Of a stretch of DNA of 5,686 nt, positions 1-5,600 are shown piece after piece. The number at the start of each line of letters is the position of its first letter. The first letter of the stretch is position 1. The position numbers were made by a program, and so were the translations under genes. The notes beneath the pieces were generated by a model. The model had not been told where the DNA came from and ran no database searches. It was given only the letters and a program-made list of their open reading frames with translations. This stretch comes from Candidatus Omnitrophota bacterium (lineage in GTDB: Bacteria; Omnitrophota; Gorgyraeia; Gygaellales; Profunditerraquicolaceae), in the NCBI GenBank assembly GCA_016938245.1, contig JAFGUY010000012.1:1-5686 (forward strand), given 5' to 3'.

Positions 1-83
1 GTCTCATAAGCCTCCTTTCGGGTCTTATGAGTATTATACCAGAAAAATAACATTTGTTCCATTCTTTTTGCGAAAGTCAATAA
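1..83 (-). repeat. Left arm of 83-bp perfect inverted repeat (probable end of a multicopy mobile element)
   Basis: These 83 bases are the exact reverse complement of 5601-5683; identity stops abruptly at base 84. Read on the - strand, the arm contains an extended -10 box (33-41), a palindrome with arms at 3-10 and 24-31 (CTCATAAG / CTTATGAG), a strong Shine-Dalgarno AAAGGAGG (11-18) in the palindrome loop, and an ATG (5-7) in the distal arm. It therefore looks like the upstream edge of a gene running out of the window to the left. Two identical copies pointing outward suggest a repeated element, such as an insertion sequence, whose inner boundary is base 83. The arm ends only 18 bp before the phoB start. 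No transposase or target duplication is visible because the outer parts lie beyond the window. Confidence 0.85.
33..41 (-). promoter_or_regulatory. Outward-facing extended -10 promoter in left repeat arm
   Basis: On the - strand this reads TGGTATAAT, a perfect TATAAT preceded by the TGn of an extended -10 element. No good -35 is found 16-18 bp upstream, which extended -10 promoters tolerate. It would transcribe leftward, away from phoB, into a reading frame starting at the ATG complementary to 5-7. The identical element occurs in the right arm. This is predicted from sequence only. Confidence 0.5.
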
Positions 84-101
84 TATAAGGAAGCCTTAGA
101 T

Positions 102-794
102 ATGAAAGAAACTGTACTTATCGTAGAAGATGAAAAAGATATAGCTAAAATGATTGATTATAATCTTAAAAAAGAAGGTTATAAAACGATTATCGCAAGC
201 GACGGAGAGGATGCTATTGACGCAGCAATCTCGAAGATCCCCGATCTTATTCTCCTTGATTTAATGCTCCCGGGATTAGGGGGTTTGGAAGTTTGTAAAG
301 AATTGAAGGCTGAAAGAAAGACCGCCTCTATTCCAGTTATTATGCTTACGGCTAAATCGCAAGAGTCGGATAAAATTGTAGGCCTTGAATTGGGCGCAGA
401 CGATTATGTGACTAAGCCTTTTAGCCCGAGAGAGCTTGTTGCCCGCATTAAAGCGGTCTTAAGGCGCGGTAAAGAAAAAGATAAATTGCCTGAGACTATT
501 AAGATCGGCAATCTTACCCTGGATTTTTCTAAAATTGAAGTTGCTATCAAAGATAAGCCGGTTGAGCTGACTTCAAAAGAATTCGAGTTATTAAAAACAT
601 TAATTAAAGCAAAAGGCAGGGTATTATCCCGCGATTACCTTTTAGATAATATCTGGGGTTTTGATCATGCCATAGAAATTCAGACCCGTACGGTTGATGT
701 GCATATCAGGACCTTGCGCAAGAAATTAAAGACAGAAGCAAAGCGTATACTTACCGTTAAAAACTACGGTTACAGGTTTGAGTATGAAGATTAG
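102..794 (+). CDS. phoB: PhoB-type phosphate regulon response regulator (OmpR family)
   Basis: This 230-residue protein has the usual length of OmpR/PhoB-family transcription factors. The N-terminal receiver (about residues 4-118) shows the acidic pocket E9-D10, phospho-acceptor D53 in LLDLMLPG, switch T83 in MLTAK and the invariant K105 in TKPF. The C-terminal winged helix (about 131-228) has a recognition helix around 195-209 (RTVDVHIRTLRKKL) very like that of E. coli PhoB, and ends in the typical GYRF wing. A Shine-Dalgarno AAGGAAG (87-93) lies 8 nt before the ATG. It overlaps phoR, as expected for a cognate pair. The expected role is to bind Pho boxes when phosphorylated and activate phosphate-acquisition genes; the two 11-bp-periodic sites at 2579 and 3175 are its likely targets. 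KdpE or another OmpR-type regulator is possible on domain grounds alone, but the PhoR, porin and PstS context favours PhoB. Confidence 0.93.
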   Translation: MKETVLIVEDEKDIAKMIDYNLKKEGYKTIIASDGEDAIDAAISKIPDLILLDLMLPGLGGLEVCKELKAERKTASIPVIMLTAKSQESDKIVGLELGADDYVTKPFSPRELVARIKAVLRRGKEKDKLPETIKIGNLTLDFSKIEVAIKDKPVELTSKEFELLKTLIKAKGRVLSRDYLLDNIWGFDHAIEIQTRTVDVHIRTLRKKLKTEAKRILTVKNYGYRFEYED

Positions 795-2556
795 ATCCTT
801 GAGCTTTAAGCTTATCCTCTCCTACGCATTAATAATTATACTGACATTTTCACTACTGGGGATTTTTTTGTATAGGGATTTAAAGAGAAATTACCTCAAA
901 GACCTTACAAATTCCCTTACCAACCAGGCCTTGCTAATAGAAGCACAGATTTCTCCGTTATCTGTTGGCAAAAAAGATATCCAGAGTTTAAATAATTTAG
1001 TTAAAGACTTAAGCGCAAAGATAAACTTACGCGCTACTTTAATAGATAGGGATGGGGTGGTACTGGCTGATTCCGAGAAATCTTCGCAGGAAGTCCTGAT
1101 TATGGATAACCACGCTAACCGTCCGGAAATAAGGTTTGCCTTAGGGGGAGCGGTAGGAAATGAGATACGCTATTCCGATACCTTAAAGATGGATATGCTT
1201 TATGTTGCTGTACCCTTGAGTAGAAACGACGACATTATCGGAAGCGTAAGGCTGGCAATACCATTGACAGGGGTGCAGAAGATGTTTGCAGAGATAAAGG
1301 GAATACTTGTTTTAAGTATTCCTTTTTCTCTCTCCCTATCCTTTATTTTAAGTACTTTTTTTGCCTTAAAGATTATTAAGCCTGTAAACAAAATAATCAG
1401 CGTTGCCAGGAAATATTCTTTAGGCAATTTCTCACACAGGGTTTATCACGAGGCTAATGATGAGATCGGAGAACTTGCTCTTACCTTGAATAAAATGGCA
1501 AAAGATATAGAAGAGAAGGTAAGTGCCATAAAAGACCAGAGCCAGCAGCTAACAGCGGTATTTAACAGCATGATTGAAGGGGTAATCGTTACTTCTAAGG
1601 CAGGGGTGGTAGTCTCCATAAATCAGGCGATAGAGAAGGTTTTTGATGTTAAAAAACAGGATGTAGAAGGTAGGCACTTCCTTGAGGCAATACGTAATAA
1701 TGAAATTTCCGGGATAATCGACCTTACGCTTAAAGAAGGCAGCCAAATTACTAAAGAGATTATCTTAGTTTTTCCTGTGCAGCGCATATTTGAAGTTAAC
1801 GCGACCCCTATCTTTAGCGATAATTCAGTAAATGGAGCGCTGGTAGTCATACACGATATAACTGAGATAAGAAGGCTGGAGACTGTGCGCCGGGATTTTG
1901 TGGCTAATGTCTCGCATGAGCTAAAAACTCCGCTTACTTCTATTAAAGGGTTTGTTGAGACCTTGCTTGAAGGCGCTTTGGAGGATAAGGAGAATAACCG
2001 GAATTTTCTTAAGATAATACAAACTCACGCAGACCGGCTGGATACATTAGTTAACGACCTTTTGTCTTTGTCAAAGCTTGAATCAGAAGGGATAGAGATT
2101 AGGAAATCAGTTTTTGATTTACATTCTCAAGTTAATGAGGTATTAAAGGGTTTTAAATCCCGGTTAAAAGACAAAGAGGTCAAAGTTGAGAATCTTTTGC
2201 CTGAAGAATTAAAGGTAAATGCCGACGAAGACAGGGTGTTTCAGGTTTTGCTTAATTTAGTTGATAATGCAATTAAGTTTAATAAGGAAAAAGGTTTTAT
2301 CAAGGTTTACAGCGAGTTTAAAGGTGATAATCTAAAAGTTACAATAGAGGATTCCGGCTGCGGCATACCGCCGAAAGATATGCCGAGAATTTTTGAGCGT
2401 TTTTACCGGGTGGATAAGGCGCGCTCGCGCGAACTCGGAGGAACAGGATTAGGGTTATCTATAGTAAAGCATATCATTGAGCTTCATTCAGGCTCTGTTG
2501 GTGTTGAGAGTACCGAAGGCTTAGGCTCCAAATTCTGGTTTACCCTTCCAAAATAG
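784..2556 (+). CDS. phoR: PhoR-type membrane sensor histidine kinase
   Basis: From ATG 784 this gives 590 residues. The order is TM1 (about 9-30), an extracytoplasmic sensor region (31-170), TM2 (about 173-196), HAMP (about 197-249), PAS (about 253-362), a HisKA dimerisation domain with phospho-acceptor H378 in SHELKTPLTSIKG, and a HATPase_c domain (about 475-590). The ATPase domain shows N-box N491/N495, G1 motif DSGCGI (523-528), F-box FERFYRVD (537-544) and G2 motif GGTGLGLS (552-559). This is the full multidomain layout of Gram-positive-style PhoR kinases, with a real sensor domain; E. coli PhoR lacks a large periplasmic domain. All catalytic motifs are intact. The start overlaps the phoB end by 11 nt, with an AGG six to seven bases upstream, implying translational coupling. 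An in-frame TTG at 778 would add two residues but has no spaced Shine-Dalgarno. It should phosphorylate PhoB at D53 and dephosphorylate it when phosphate is plentiful. The signal it senses cannot be read from sequence. Confidence 0.92.
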   Translation: MKIRSLSFKLILSYALIIILTFSLLGIFLYRDLKRNYLKDLTNSLTNQALLIEAQISPLSVGKKDIQSLNNLVKDLSAKINLRATLIDRDGVVLADSEKSSQEVLIMDNHANRPEIRFALGGAVGNEIRYSDTLKMDMLYVAVPLSRNDDIIGSVRLAIPLTGVQKMFAEIKGILVLSIPFSLSLSFILSTFFALKIIKPVNKIISVARKYSLGNFSHRVYHEANDEIGELALTLNKMAKDIEEKVSAIKDQSQQLTAVFNSMIEGVIVTSKAGVVVSINQAIEKVFDVKKQDVEGRHFLEAIRNNEISGIIDLTLKEGSQITKEIILVFPVQRIFEVNATPIFSDNSVNGALVVIHDITEIRRLETVRRDFVANVSHELKTPLTSIKGFVETLLEGALEDKENNRNFLKIIQTHADRLDTLVNDLLSLSKLESEGIEIRKSVFDLHSQVNEVLKGFKSRLKDKEVKVENLLPEELKVNADEDRVFQVLLNLVDNAIKFNKEKGFIKVYSEFKGDNLKVTIEDSGCGIPPKDMPRIFERFYRVDKARSRELGGTGLGLSIVKHIIELHSGSVGVESTEGLGSKFWFTLPK

Positions 2557-2578
2557 CAGTATAATTCCCTCTTTTTTA

Positions 2579-2633
2579 TTTTACCTACATTTTACCTTAC
2601 CTTGAAGCGGATTTAACCCCCTTGTTTTATACT
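2579..2633 (+). promoter_or_regulatory. Pho-box-like promoter upstream of the small ORF and receiver gene
   Basis: Four 7-bp units sit in exact 11-bp phase: TTTTACC (2579), TTTTACC (2590), CTTGAAG (2601) and TTTAACC (2612). A -10 box TATACT (2628-2633, 5 of 6 to consensus) starts 10 bp after the start of the spacer that follows the last unit, and no -35 hexamer is present. PhoB-class activators bind 7-bp direct repeats with 4-bp spacers placed about 10 bp upstream of the -10, replacing the -35. The whole array recurs ungapped 596 bp downstream, with 30 of 39 bases identical between 2578-2616 and 3174-3212, including a 12-bp identical core AAGCGGATTTAA. Transcription should begin near 2639-2641. 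Assignment to PhoB is inferred from geometry and context. Confidence 0.8.
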
Positions 2634-2639
2634 CTATCC

Positions 2640-2747
2640 ATGATTAAGAAAATTATCAAAAGACTCAATTCATTATTTCAGGCTCTTAAAGAAATTTTAA
2701 GAGACGAGCTTTTTATAATGGAGAGTTTTTATAACCAGTACACCTAA
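2640..2747 (+). CDS. Small ORF, 35-residue basic amphipathic peptide, possibly leaderless
   Basis: The frame runs ATG to TAA in 36 codons. The peptide begins MIKKIIKRLNSLFQ. Hydrophobic residues recur every three to four positions (2, 5/6, 9, 12/13, 16, 19/20, 24, 27), so it would form a strongly amphipathic helix that is basic at the N-terminus and acidic then polar at the C-terminus. It has no signal peptide and no long membrane segment. No Shine-Dalgarno precedes the ATG, but the predicted transcription start from the -10 box at 2628-2633 falls at or within a base or two of the ATG, so a leaderless message is plausible. It ends 22 nt before the receiver gene, whose own Shine-Dalgarno is strong, so translation of the two could be linked. 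I recognise no family. It could be a small regulatory protein, a leader peptide, or a chance frame; the helical periodicity and the promoter alignment are the only support. Confidence 0.4.
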   Translation: MIKKIIKRLNSLFQALKEILRDELFIMESFYNQYT

Positions 2748-2769
2748 CATTTTTCGGAGGAGGAAAGGT

Positions 2770-3168
2770 ATGGATAATTTTAGGATTCTAGTAGTTGAAG
2801 ATGATAAGGATATAAACGGGCTTATTGCTTATAACCTGCGCAAGAACGGCTTTTTGGTTGAACAGGTATTTGATGGCCTGGAAGCGCGCAAAGCTTTAGT
2901 GCAGGAATTTTTTCCTATAGTCATCCTTGATATTATGCTTCCCGGGATTGACGGGTTTGATATCTGTAAAGATATAAAGGAAAGTATTATTGGGCATAAA
3001 TCTTATGTAATTATGATCTCTGCTAAGGCCTCAGAGCAGGATAAGCTTTACGCGCATATATTAGGGGCGGATTGTTATATTACTAAGCCTTTTTTTGTGA
3101 AGGATTTAATTTCGGTAATTAAAGAGATAAGCGCTCTTTCGACGAGAGAATATACGGTAGAGTCATGA
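2770..3168 (+). CDS. Receiver-only (single-domain) response regulator in the Pho locus
   Basis: The 132-residue protein is a single complete receiver domain with no output domain. It shows the acidic pocket E10-D11-D12, phospho-acceptor D54 in VILDIMLPG, S84 at the switch position (MISAK) and K106 in TKPF, so it should be phosphorylatable. It resembles the PhoB receiver encoded upstream, including helix 1 (DKDINGLIAYNLRKNGF against EKDIAKMIDYNLKKEGY), the face that decides kinase partner choice, so PhoR is a plausible phosphodonor. The start is set by a long purine-rich Shine-Dalgarno (GGAGGAGG, 2756-2763) 6 nt before the ATG. It lies under a Pho-box-like promoter, and its stop is only 6 bp from the next one. 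No remnant of a winged helix follows the stop, so it looks like a settled single-domain protein and not a fresh truncation. Possible roles are phosphate sink, feedback competitor of PhoB, or phosphorelay intermediate of the Spo0F/CheY kind. These roles are inference. Confidence 0.88.
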   Translation: MDNFRILVVEDDKDINGLIAYNLRKNGFLVEQVFDGLEARKALVQEFFPIVILDIMLPGIDGFDICKDIKESIIGHKSYVIMISAKASEQDKLYAHILGADCYITKPFFVKDLISVIKEISALSTREYTVES

Positions 3169-3174
3169 AGGTAA

Positions 3175-3229
3175 TTTTACACAGATTTTACATATTCTAT
3201 AAGCGGATTTAATAGGCTTATCTTAATAT
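3175..3229 (+). promoter_or_regulatory. Pho-box-like promoter upstream of the porin gene
   Basis: Units in 11-bp phase are TTTTACA (3175), TTTTACA (3186), CTATAAG (3197) and TTTAATA (3208), followed by a -10 box TAATAT (3224-3229, 4 of 6 to consensus) at the same distance from the last unit as in the copy at 2579-2633. The identical 12-bp core AAGCGGATTTAA is at 3201-3212. The site begins 6 bp after the stop of the receiver gene. Predicted transcription starts near 3235-3237, giving a leader of about 97 nt before the porin ATG. It is probably activated by PhoB~P and probably also drives pstS by read-through. Confidence 0.8.
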
Positions 3230-3248
3230 ATATTTGTCAAAGAAAAAT

Positions 3249-3316
3249 TCCGTAAAAATACGGATAGTTAAACAATACCCGGCCTTATCGGATAGGCCGG
3301 TATGCACTTACTGTGC
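3249..3316 (+). promoter_or_regulatory. Structured 5' leader of the porin mRNA (three tandem hairpins)
   Basis: Three stem-loops follow one another. The first is TCCGTA-AAAA-TACGGA (3249-3264). The second is a ten-pair stem with one bulged C (3275-3303; ATACC / GGTAT outside, GGCCT / AGGCC inside). The third is GCAC-TTACT-GTGC (3304-3316). The last stem abuts the Shine-Dalgarno AAGGAGGG (3317-3324), leaving it single-stranded. There is no U-tract, so none is a rho-independent terminator. The likely role is mRNA stabilisation or translational control, as for leaders of abundant outer-membrane proteins. I match it to no known riboswitch. Confidence 0.55.
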
Positions 3317-3332
3317 AAGGAGGGAGAAAAAA

Positions 3333-4634
3333 ATGAAGAAACAAGCAACAATGATAGGAGCAATAGGCTTAATTATAGGCTTATTGGCAGTAAGCGTATC
3401 TTATGCAGGAGAGATCGACCTTTTGTTGGAGAAGCTCGTTGACAAAGGAGTTTTAACCGGCGCAGAGGCGCAGCAGGTTAAGTATGAAACACAGGAAAAG
3501 GTAAAGAAAGAGATAGCAACAGGTAAATCTGAGTCTATGCCCAAATGGATACAGAATATGAAGCTAAAGGGCGACTTGAGGTTGAGGTATCAGTATAAGC
3601 ATGAAAAGGCAGCAAATGACTATAGCAAGGATACGAATATTGGACGAGTAAGGATGCGTTTGGGTTTAGAAAGTAAAATAAATGAAAAGATTATGGCAGG
3701 AATAGGTATAGCCACGGGTTCTAACGGCGACCCGCGTTCTACCAATGTTACTTTTGGCGCAAGCGATGGTGGGTATTCTACTAAATTTGGAATCCGCTTA
3801 GATAACGCTTATGCTAAATATGAGCCTTTATCGTGGTTAAGCCTTGTAGGCGGTAAAATGCTTCTAAAAGATGTTTTTTGGGAGCCTACAGATTTAATCT
3901 GGGATACAGATATTACTCCTGAAGGCGCGGTTATTGGGTTTAAGAAGAACATAAACTCTGAAACATCAGTTTTTATGCAAACCGGCGGCTTGGTAATGAT
4001 AGCGGATACTTCTAGTAACGTGGACCCGACTATGGCATATCTGTTACAAGCAGGAGCTACCCATAAAGTTAACGATACTCTTTCTTTAAAGGGCAGCCTT
4101 ACGATGTATAATTTCAGCAATGTTAAGGGAACATCTCCTAGTGAATTCTCATCAGCATCTAATACAGGTATTACTAAGCCAAGTGGTTCTGATCCTACTG
4201 GTGCATACACCTATAATTATAATATGTTGAATCCTGCTTTGGAATTAAGCATTAAAGAGCCATTTAAAGCATTAGGGTTAAATGTAGAGAGCCTGAAATT
4301 CCTGGGTGAATATGTAAATAACCTTGCAGCTCCTGATAAAAATAGCGGTTTTTCATTAGGATTTAAAATGGGAAACAGCAAAATAGAGAAATGGGGAGAC
4401 TGGCAGATTAAGTACATATATGCCATGCTTGAAAAGGATGCGGTTCTTGACGTGTTGCCTGATTCTGATCGTCTTGGTGGTAAAACCGGGATGAGAAGCC
4501 ATGAGGTAGAGTTGCAATATGGCTTAGGTAAGAATACTTTCTTGGGCCTTGATGTATACCGGTCTTGGAATATCAAAGGCGGTGCAAAAGCGCCTGAAAC
4601 TCTTGTGCAGCTTGACTGGAATATGAAGTTTTAA
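3333..4634 (+). CDS. Putative outer-membrane porin (Porin_5-like), likely phosphate-starvation induced
   Basis: From ATG 3333 the product is 433 residues. A Sec signal peptide (1-25: basic MKKQ, hydrophobic core, SYA cleavage site before GEID) is followed by a short helical segment (about 27-65, EIDLLLEKLVDKGVL) typical of the 'putative porin' family, then a region of alternating beta strands from about residue 75 (LKGDLRLRYQY, GRVRMRLGLESKIN) to the end. The last stretch (WGDWQIKYIY, LEKDAVLDVLPDSDR, YGLGKNTFLGLDVYRS) fits that family, and the protein ends in Phe as beta-barrel substrates of BamA usually do. The start is fixed by Shine-Dalgarno AAGGAGG (3317-3323), 9 nt away. An in-frame extension to TTG 3234 lacks a ribosome site and would bury the signal peptide. 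The Pho-box-like promoter and adjacent pstS suggest uptake of phosphate or phosphorylated compounds, by analogy with PhoE and OprP, to which no close relation is visible. Substrate selectivity is unproven. Confidence 0.85.
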   Translation: MKKQATMIGAIGLIIGLLAVSVSYAGEIDLLLEKLVDKGVLTGAEAQQVKYETQEKVKKEIATGKSESMPKWIQNMKLKGDLRLRYQYKHEKAANDYSKDTNIGRVRMRLGLESKINEKIMAGIGIATGSNGDPRSTNVTFGASDGGYSTKFGIRLDNAYAKYEPLSWLSLVGGKMLLKDVFWEPTDLIWDTDITPEGAVIGFKKNINSETSVFMQTGGLVMIADTSSNVDPTMAYLLQAGATHKVNDTLSLKGSLTMYNFSNVKGTSPSEFSSASNTGITKPSGSDPTGAYTYNYNMLNPALELSIKEPFKALGLNVESLKFLGEYVNNLAAPDKNSGFSLGFKMGNSKIEKWGDWQIKYIYAMLEKDAVLDVLPDSDRLGGKTGMRSHEVELQYGLGKNTFLGLDVYRSWNIKGGAKAPETLVQLDWNMKF

Positions 4635-4643
4635 CAAATAGAT

Positions 4644-4704
4644 GGCACCCCGCGCTTATGCTGAATTGCGCGGGTGTCCCCTTGTGGGGAAATTGCGCGG
4701 GTGT
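4644..4704 (+). promoter_or_regulatory. GC-rich stem-loop cluster between porin and pstS with alternative pairings
   Basis: A 14-bp direct repeat, AATTGCGCGGGTGT, occurs at 4664-4677 and 4691-4704. The segment CACCCCGCGC (4646-4655) can pair with GCGCGGGTG in either copy (4668-4676 or 4695-4703), with one bulged C each time, so the two stems are mutually exclusive. A small CCCC-TTGT-GGGG hairpin (4678-4689) lies between the repeats. No U-run follows, so this is not a standard intrinsic terminator. The pstS Shine-Dalgarno begins 8-9 nt downstream. It may set the ratio of porin to PstS by blocking 3'-exonucleases, by pausing, or by switching structure. It contains no Pho-box-like units. Confidence 0.5.
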
Positions 4705-4726
4705 TATCTTCGAGGAGGATTTAAAG

Positions 4727-5542
4727 ATGAAAAAGTTAGTGATGATAATGGCAATAGGGGCAGTGGCAGTGAGTTTAGCCGCAGGCACCTGTTTTGCCGA
4801 GAAGATCGTAATGGCCGGATCTACAACAGTCCTGCCAATTGCGCAGAAAACAGCAGAGGTATTTATGGATGAAAACTCCGGCGTGGATATAAGCGTCCGC
4901 GGCGGCGGTTCAAGCGTAGGTATTACCGCGCTTATTGACGGAAACTGCGATATCGCGGATTCCTCAAGGCCGATTAAGGATACTGAAATACAGAAGGCAG
5001 CTTCTAACAACAGGGATCCTGTGGCGCATATTGTCGCGCTTGACGGGATAGCAGTTGTTATTAACAAGTCAAATCCTATATCCAAACTTTCTAATAAGCA
5101 GGTTAGGGATATATATACAGGTAAGATAACTGATTGGGCACAGCTTGGCGGAAAGCCGGGAAAAATAGTAGTTGTATCTCGTGATACCTCAAGCGGAACT
5201 TTTGAAGCCTTCGGAGAGCTTATAATGAAGAAAGAAAAAGTTATTCCGGGCGCTCTTATGCAGGCGTCAAATCAGGGTGTTGCCCAGATAATTGCCCAGA
5301 CCCCGGGAGCAATAGGATATGTGGGTTTAGGGTTTATGTCCGGAGAATTAAAGCCGGTTGAGATTGACGGTGTGATGCCTTCTAATGAAACCGTTCTTTC
5401 CGGAAAATATCCTGTAACCCGTCCGCTTTTTATGTATTCAAACGGCAAGCCGCAGGGTATAATTAAAGAATACCTTGATTTTGTAAAAAGTCCAAAGGGC
5501 CAGGAATTGGTTGAGACGCAAGGTTATGTCGGGTTAAAGTAA
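4727..5542 (+). CDS. pstS: Periplasmic phosphate-binding protein of the Pst ABC transporter
   Basis: The 271-residue product starts with a Sec signal peptide (MKKLVMIMAIGAVAVSL..., probable cleavage after A24 in CFA, before EKIV). C22 is not in a proper lipobox, since T precedes it, so a soluble periplasmic form is more likely than a lipoprotein. The mature protein shows the PstS phosphate-binding signatures GSTT (31-34), GGGSSVG (59-65), the SSRP segment (79-82) and SRDTSSGT (151-158), and ends with the usual SPKGQELV and GYVGL region. It is of the short PstS class of about 270 residues. Shine-Dalgarno AGGAGG (4713-4718) lies 8 nt before the ATG; an upstream in-frame ATG at 4658 would lie inside the stem-loop region and has no ribosome site. 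It should deliver phosphate to PstC/PstA, whose genes are not seen here. It is probably cotranscribed with the porin from 3175-3229, because its own upstream gap has no promoter I can support. Confidence 0.94.
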   Translation: MKKLVMIMAIGAVAVSLAAGTCFAEKIVMAGSTTVLPIAQKTAEVFMDENSGVDISVRGGGSSVGITALIDGNCDIADSSRPIKDTEIQKAASNNRDPVAHIVALDGIAVVINKSNPISKLSNKQVRDIYTGKITDWAQLGGKPGKIVVVSRDTSSGTFEAFGELIMKKEKVIPGALMQASNQGVAQIIAQTPGAIGYVGLGFMSGELKPVEIDGVMPSNETVLSGKYPVTRPLFMYSNGKPQGIIKEYLDFVKSPKGQELVETQGYVGLK

Positions 5543-5564
5543 ATTAAGCGTTTACTCCGACAAA

Positions 5565-5592
5565 CGCGGCAGGCCTTCCAAGACCTGCCGCG
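5565..5592 (+). terminator. Hairpin terminator after pstS
   Basis: A 9-bp GC-rich stem CGCGGCAGG / CCTGCCGCG (5565-5573 with 5584-5592) closes a 10-nt loop that may pair further internally (CTT with AAG). It lies 22 nt past the pstS stop. The following tract, CCTCCATTTTATT, has its T-run a few bases late, so this is a plausible but imperfect intrinsic terminator. It marks the end of the porin-pstS transcript and sits just inside the right repeat arm. Confidence 0.65.
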
Positions 5593-5600
5593 CCTCCATT

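Noticed and set aside
1200..1850. Open frames on the - strand inside phoR (1200-1427, 1549-1746, 1623-1850)
   Set aside because: They lie opposite a well-supported kinase gene, lack ribosome sites and show no recognisable domains; they are antisense shadows.
2560..2565. Perfect TATAAT just after the phoR stop
   Set aside because: No -35 at 16-18 bp and no TGn extension; it could give weak basal transcription but I cannot support it as a promoter.
2566..2582. T-rich tract after phoR as a terminator
   Set aside because: No stem precedes the T-run; the tract overlaps the first Pho-box unit instead.
2714..2719. Second TATAAT inside the small ORF, 50 bp before the receiver gene
   Set aside because: No matching -35 or extended element; likely chance in A+T-rich sequence.
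3234..3332. N-terminal extension of the porin from TTG 3234
   Set aside because: It would start at about the transcription start with no ribosome site, cross the three leader hairpins, and bury a clear signal peptide that begins at ATG 3333.
4635..4726. Search for a third Pho box directly upstream of pstS
   Set aside because: No TTTTAC-like units or 11-bp phasing are present; the interval is G+C-rich and folded, so pstS is assigned to the porin promoter.
4642..4872. + strand frame of 76 codons starting in the porin-pstS gap
   Set aside because: It runs through the stem-loop cluster and then out of frame into the pstS signal-peptide region; no ribosome site, low-complexity product.
3809..5085. 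Longer - strand frames opposite the porin and pstS (3809-4210, 4217-4576, 4573-5085)
   Set aside because: Length is explained by codon bias of the + strand genes; no Shine-Dalgarno or domain signature, and the opposite frames are clearly coding.
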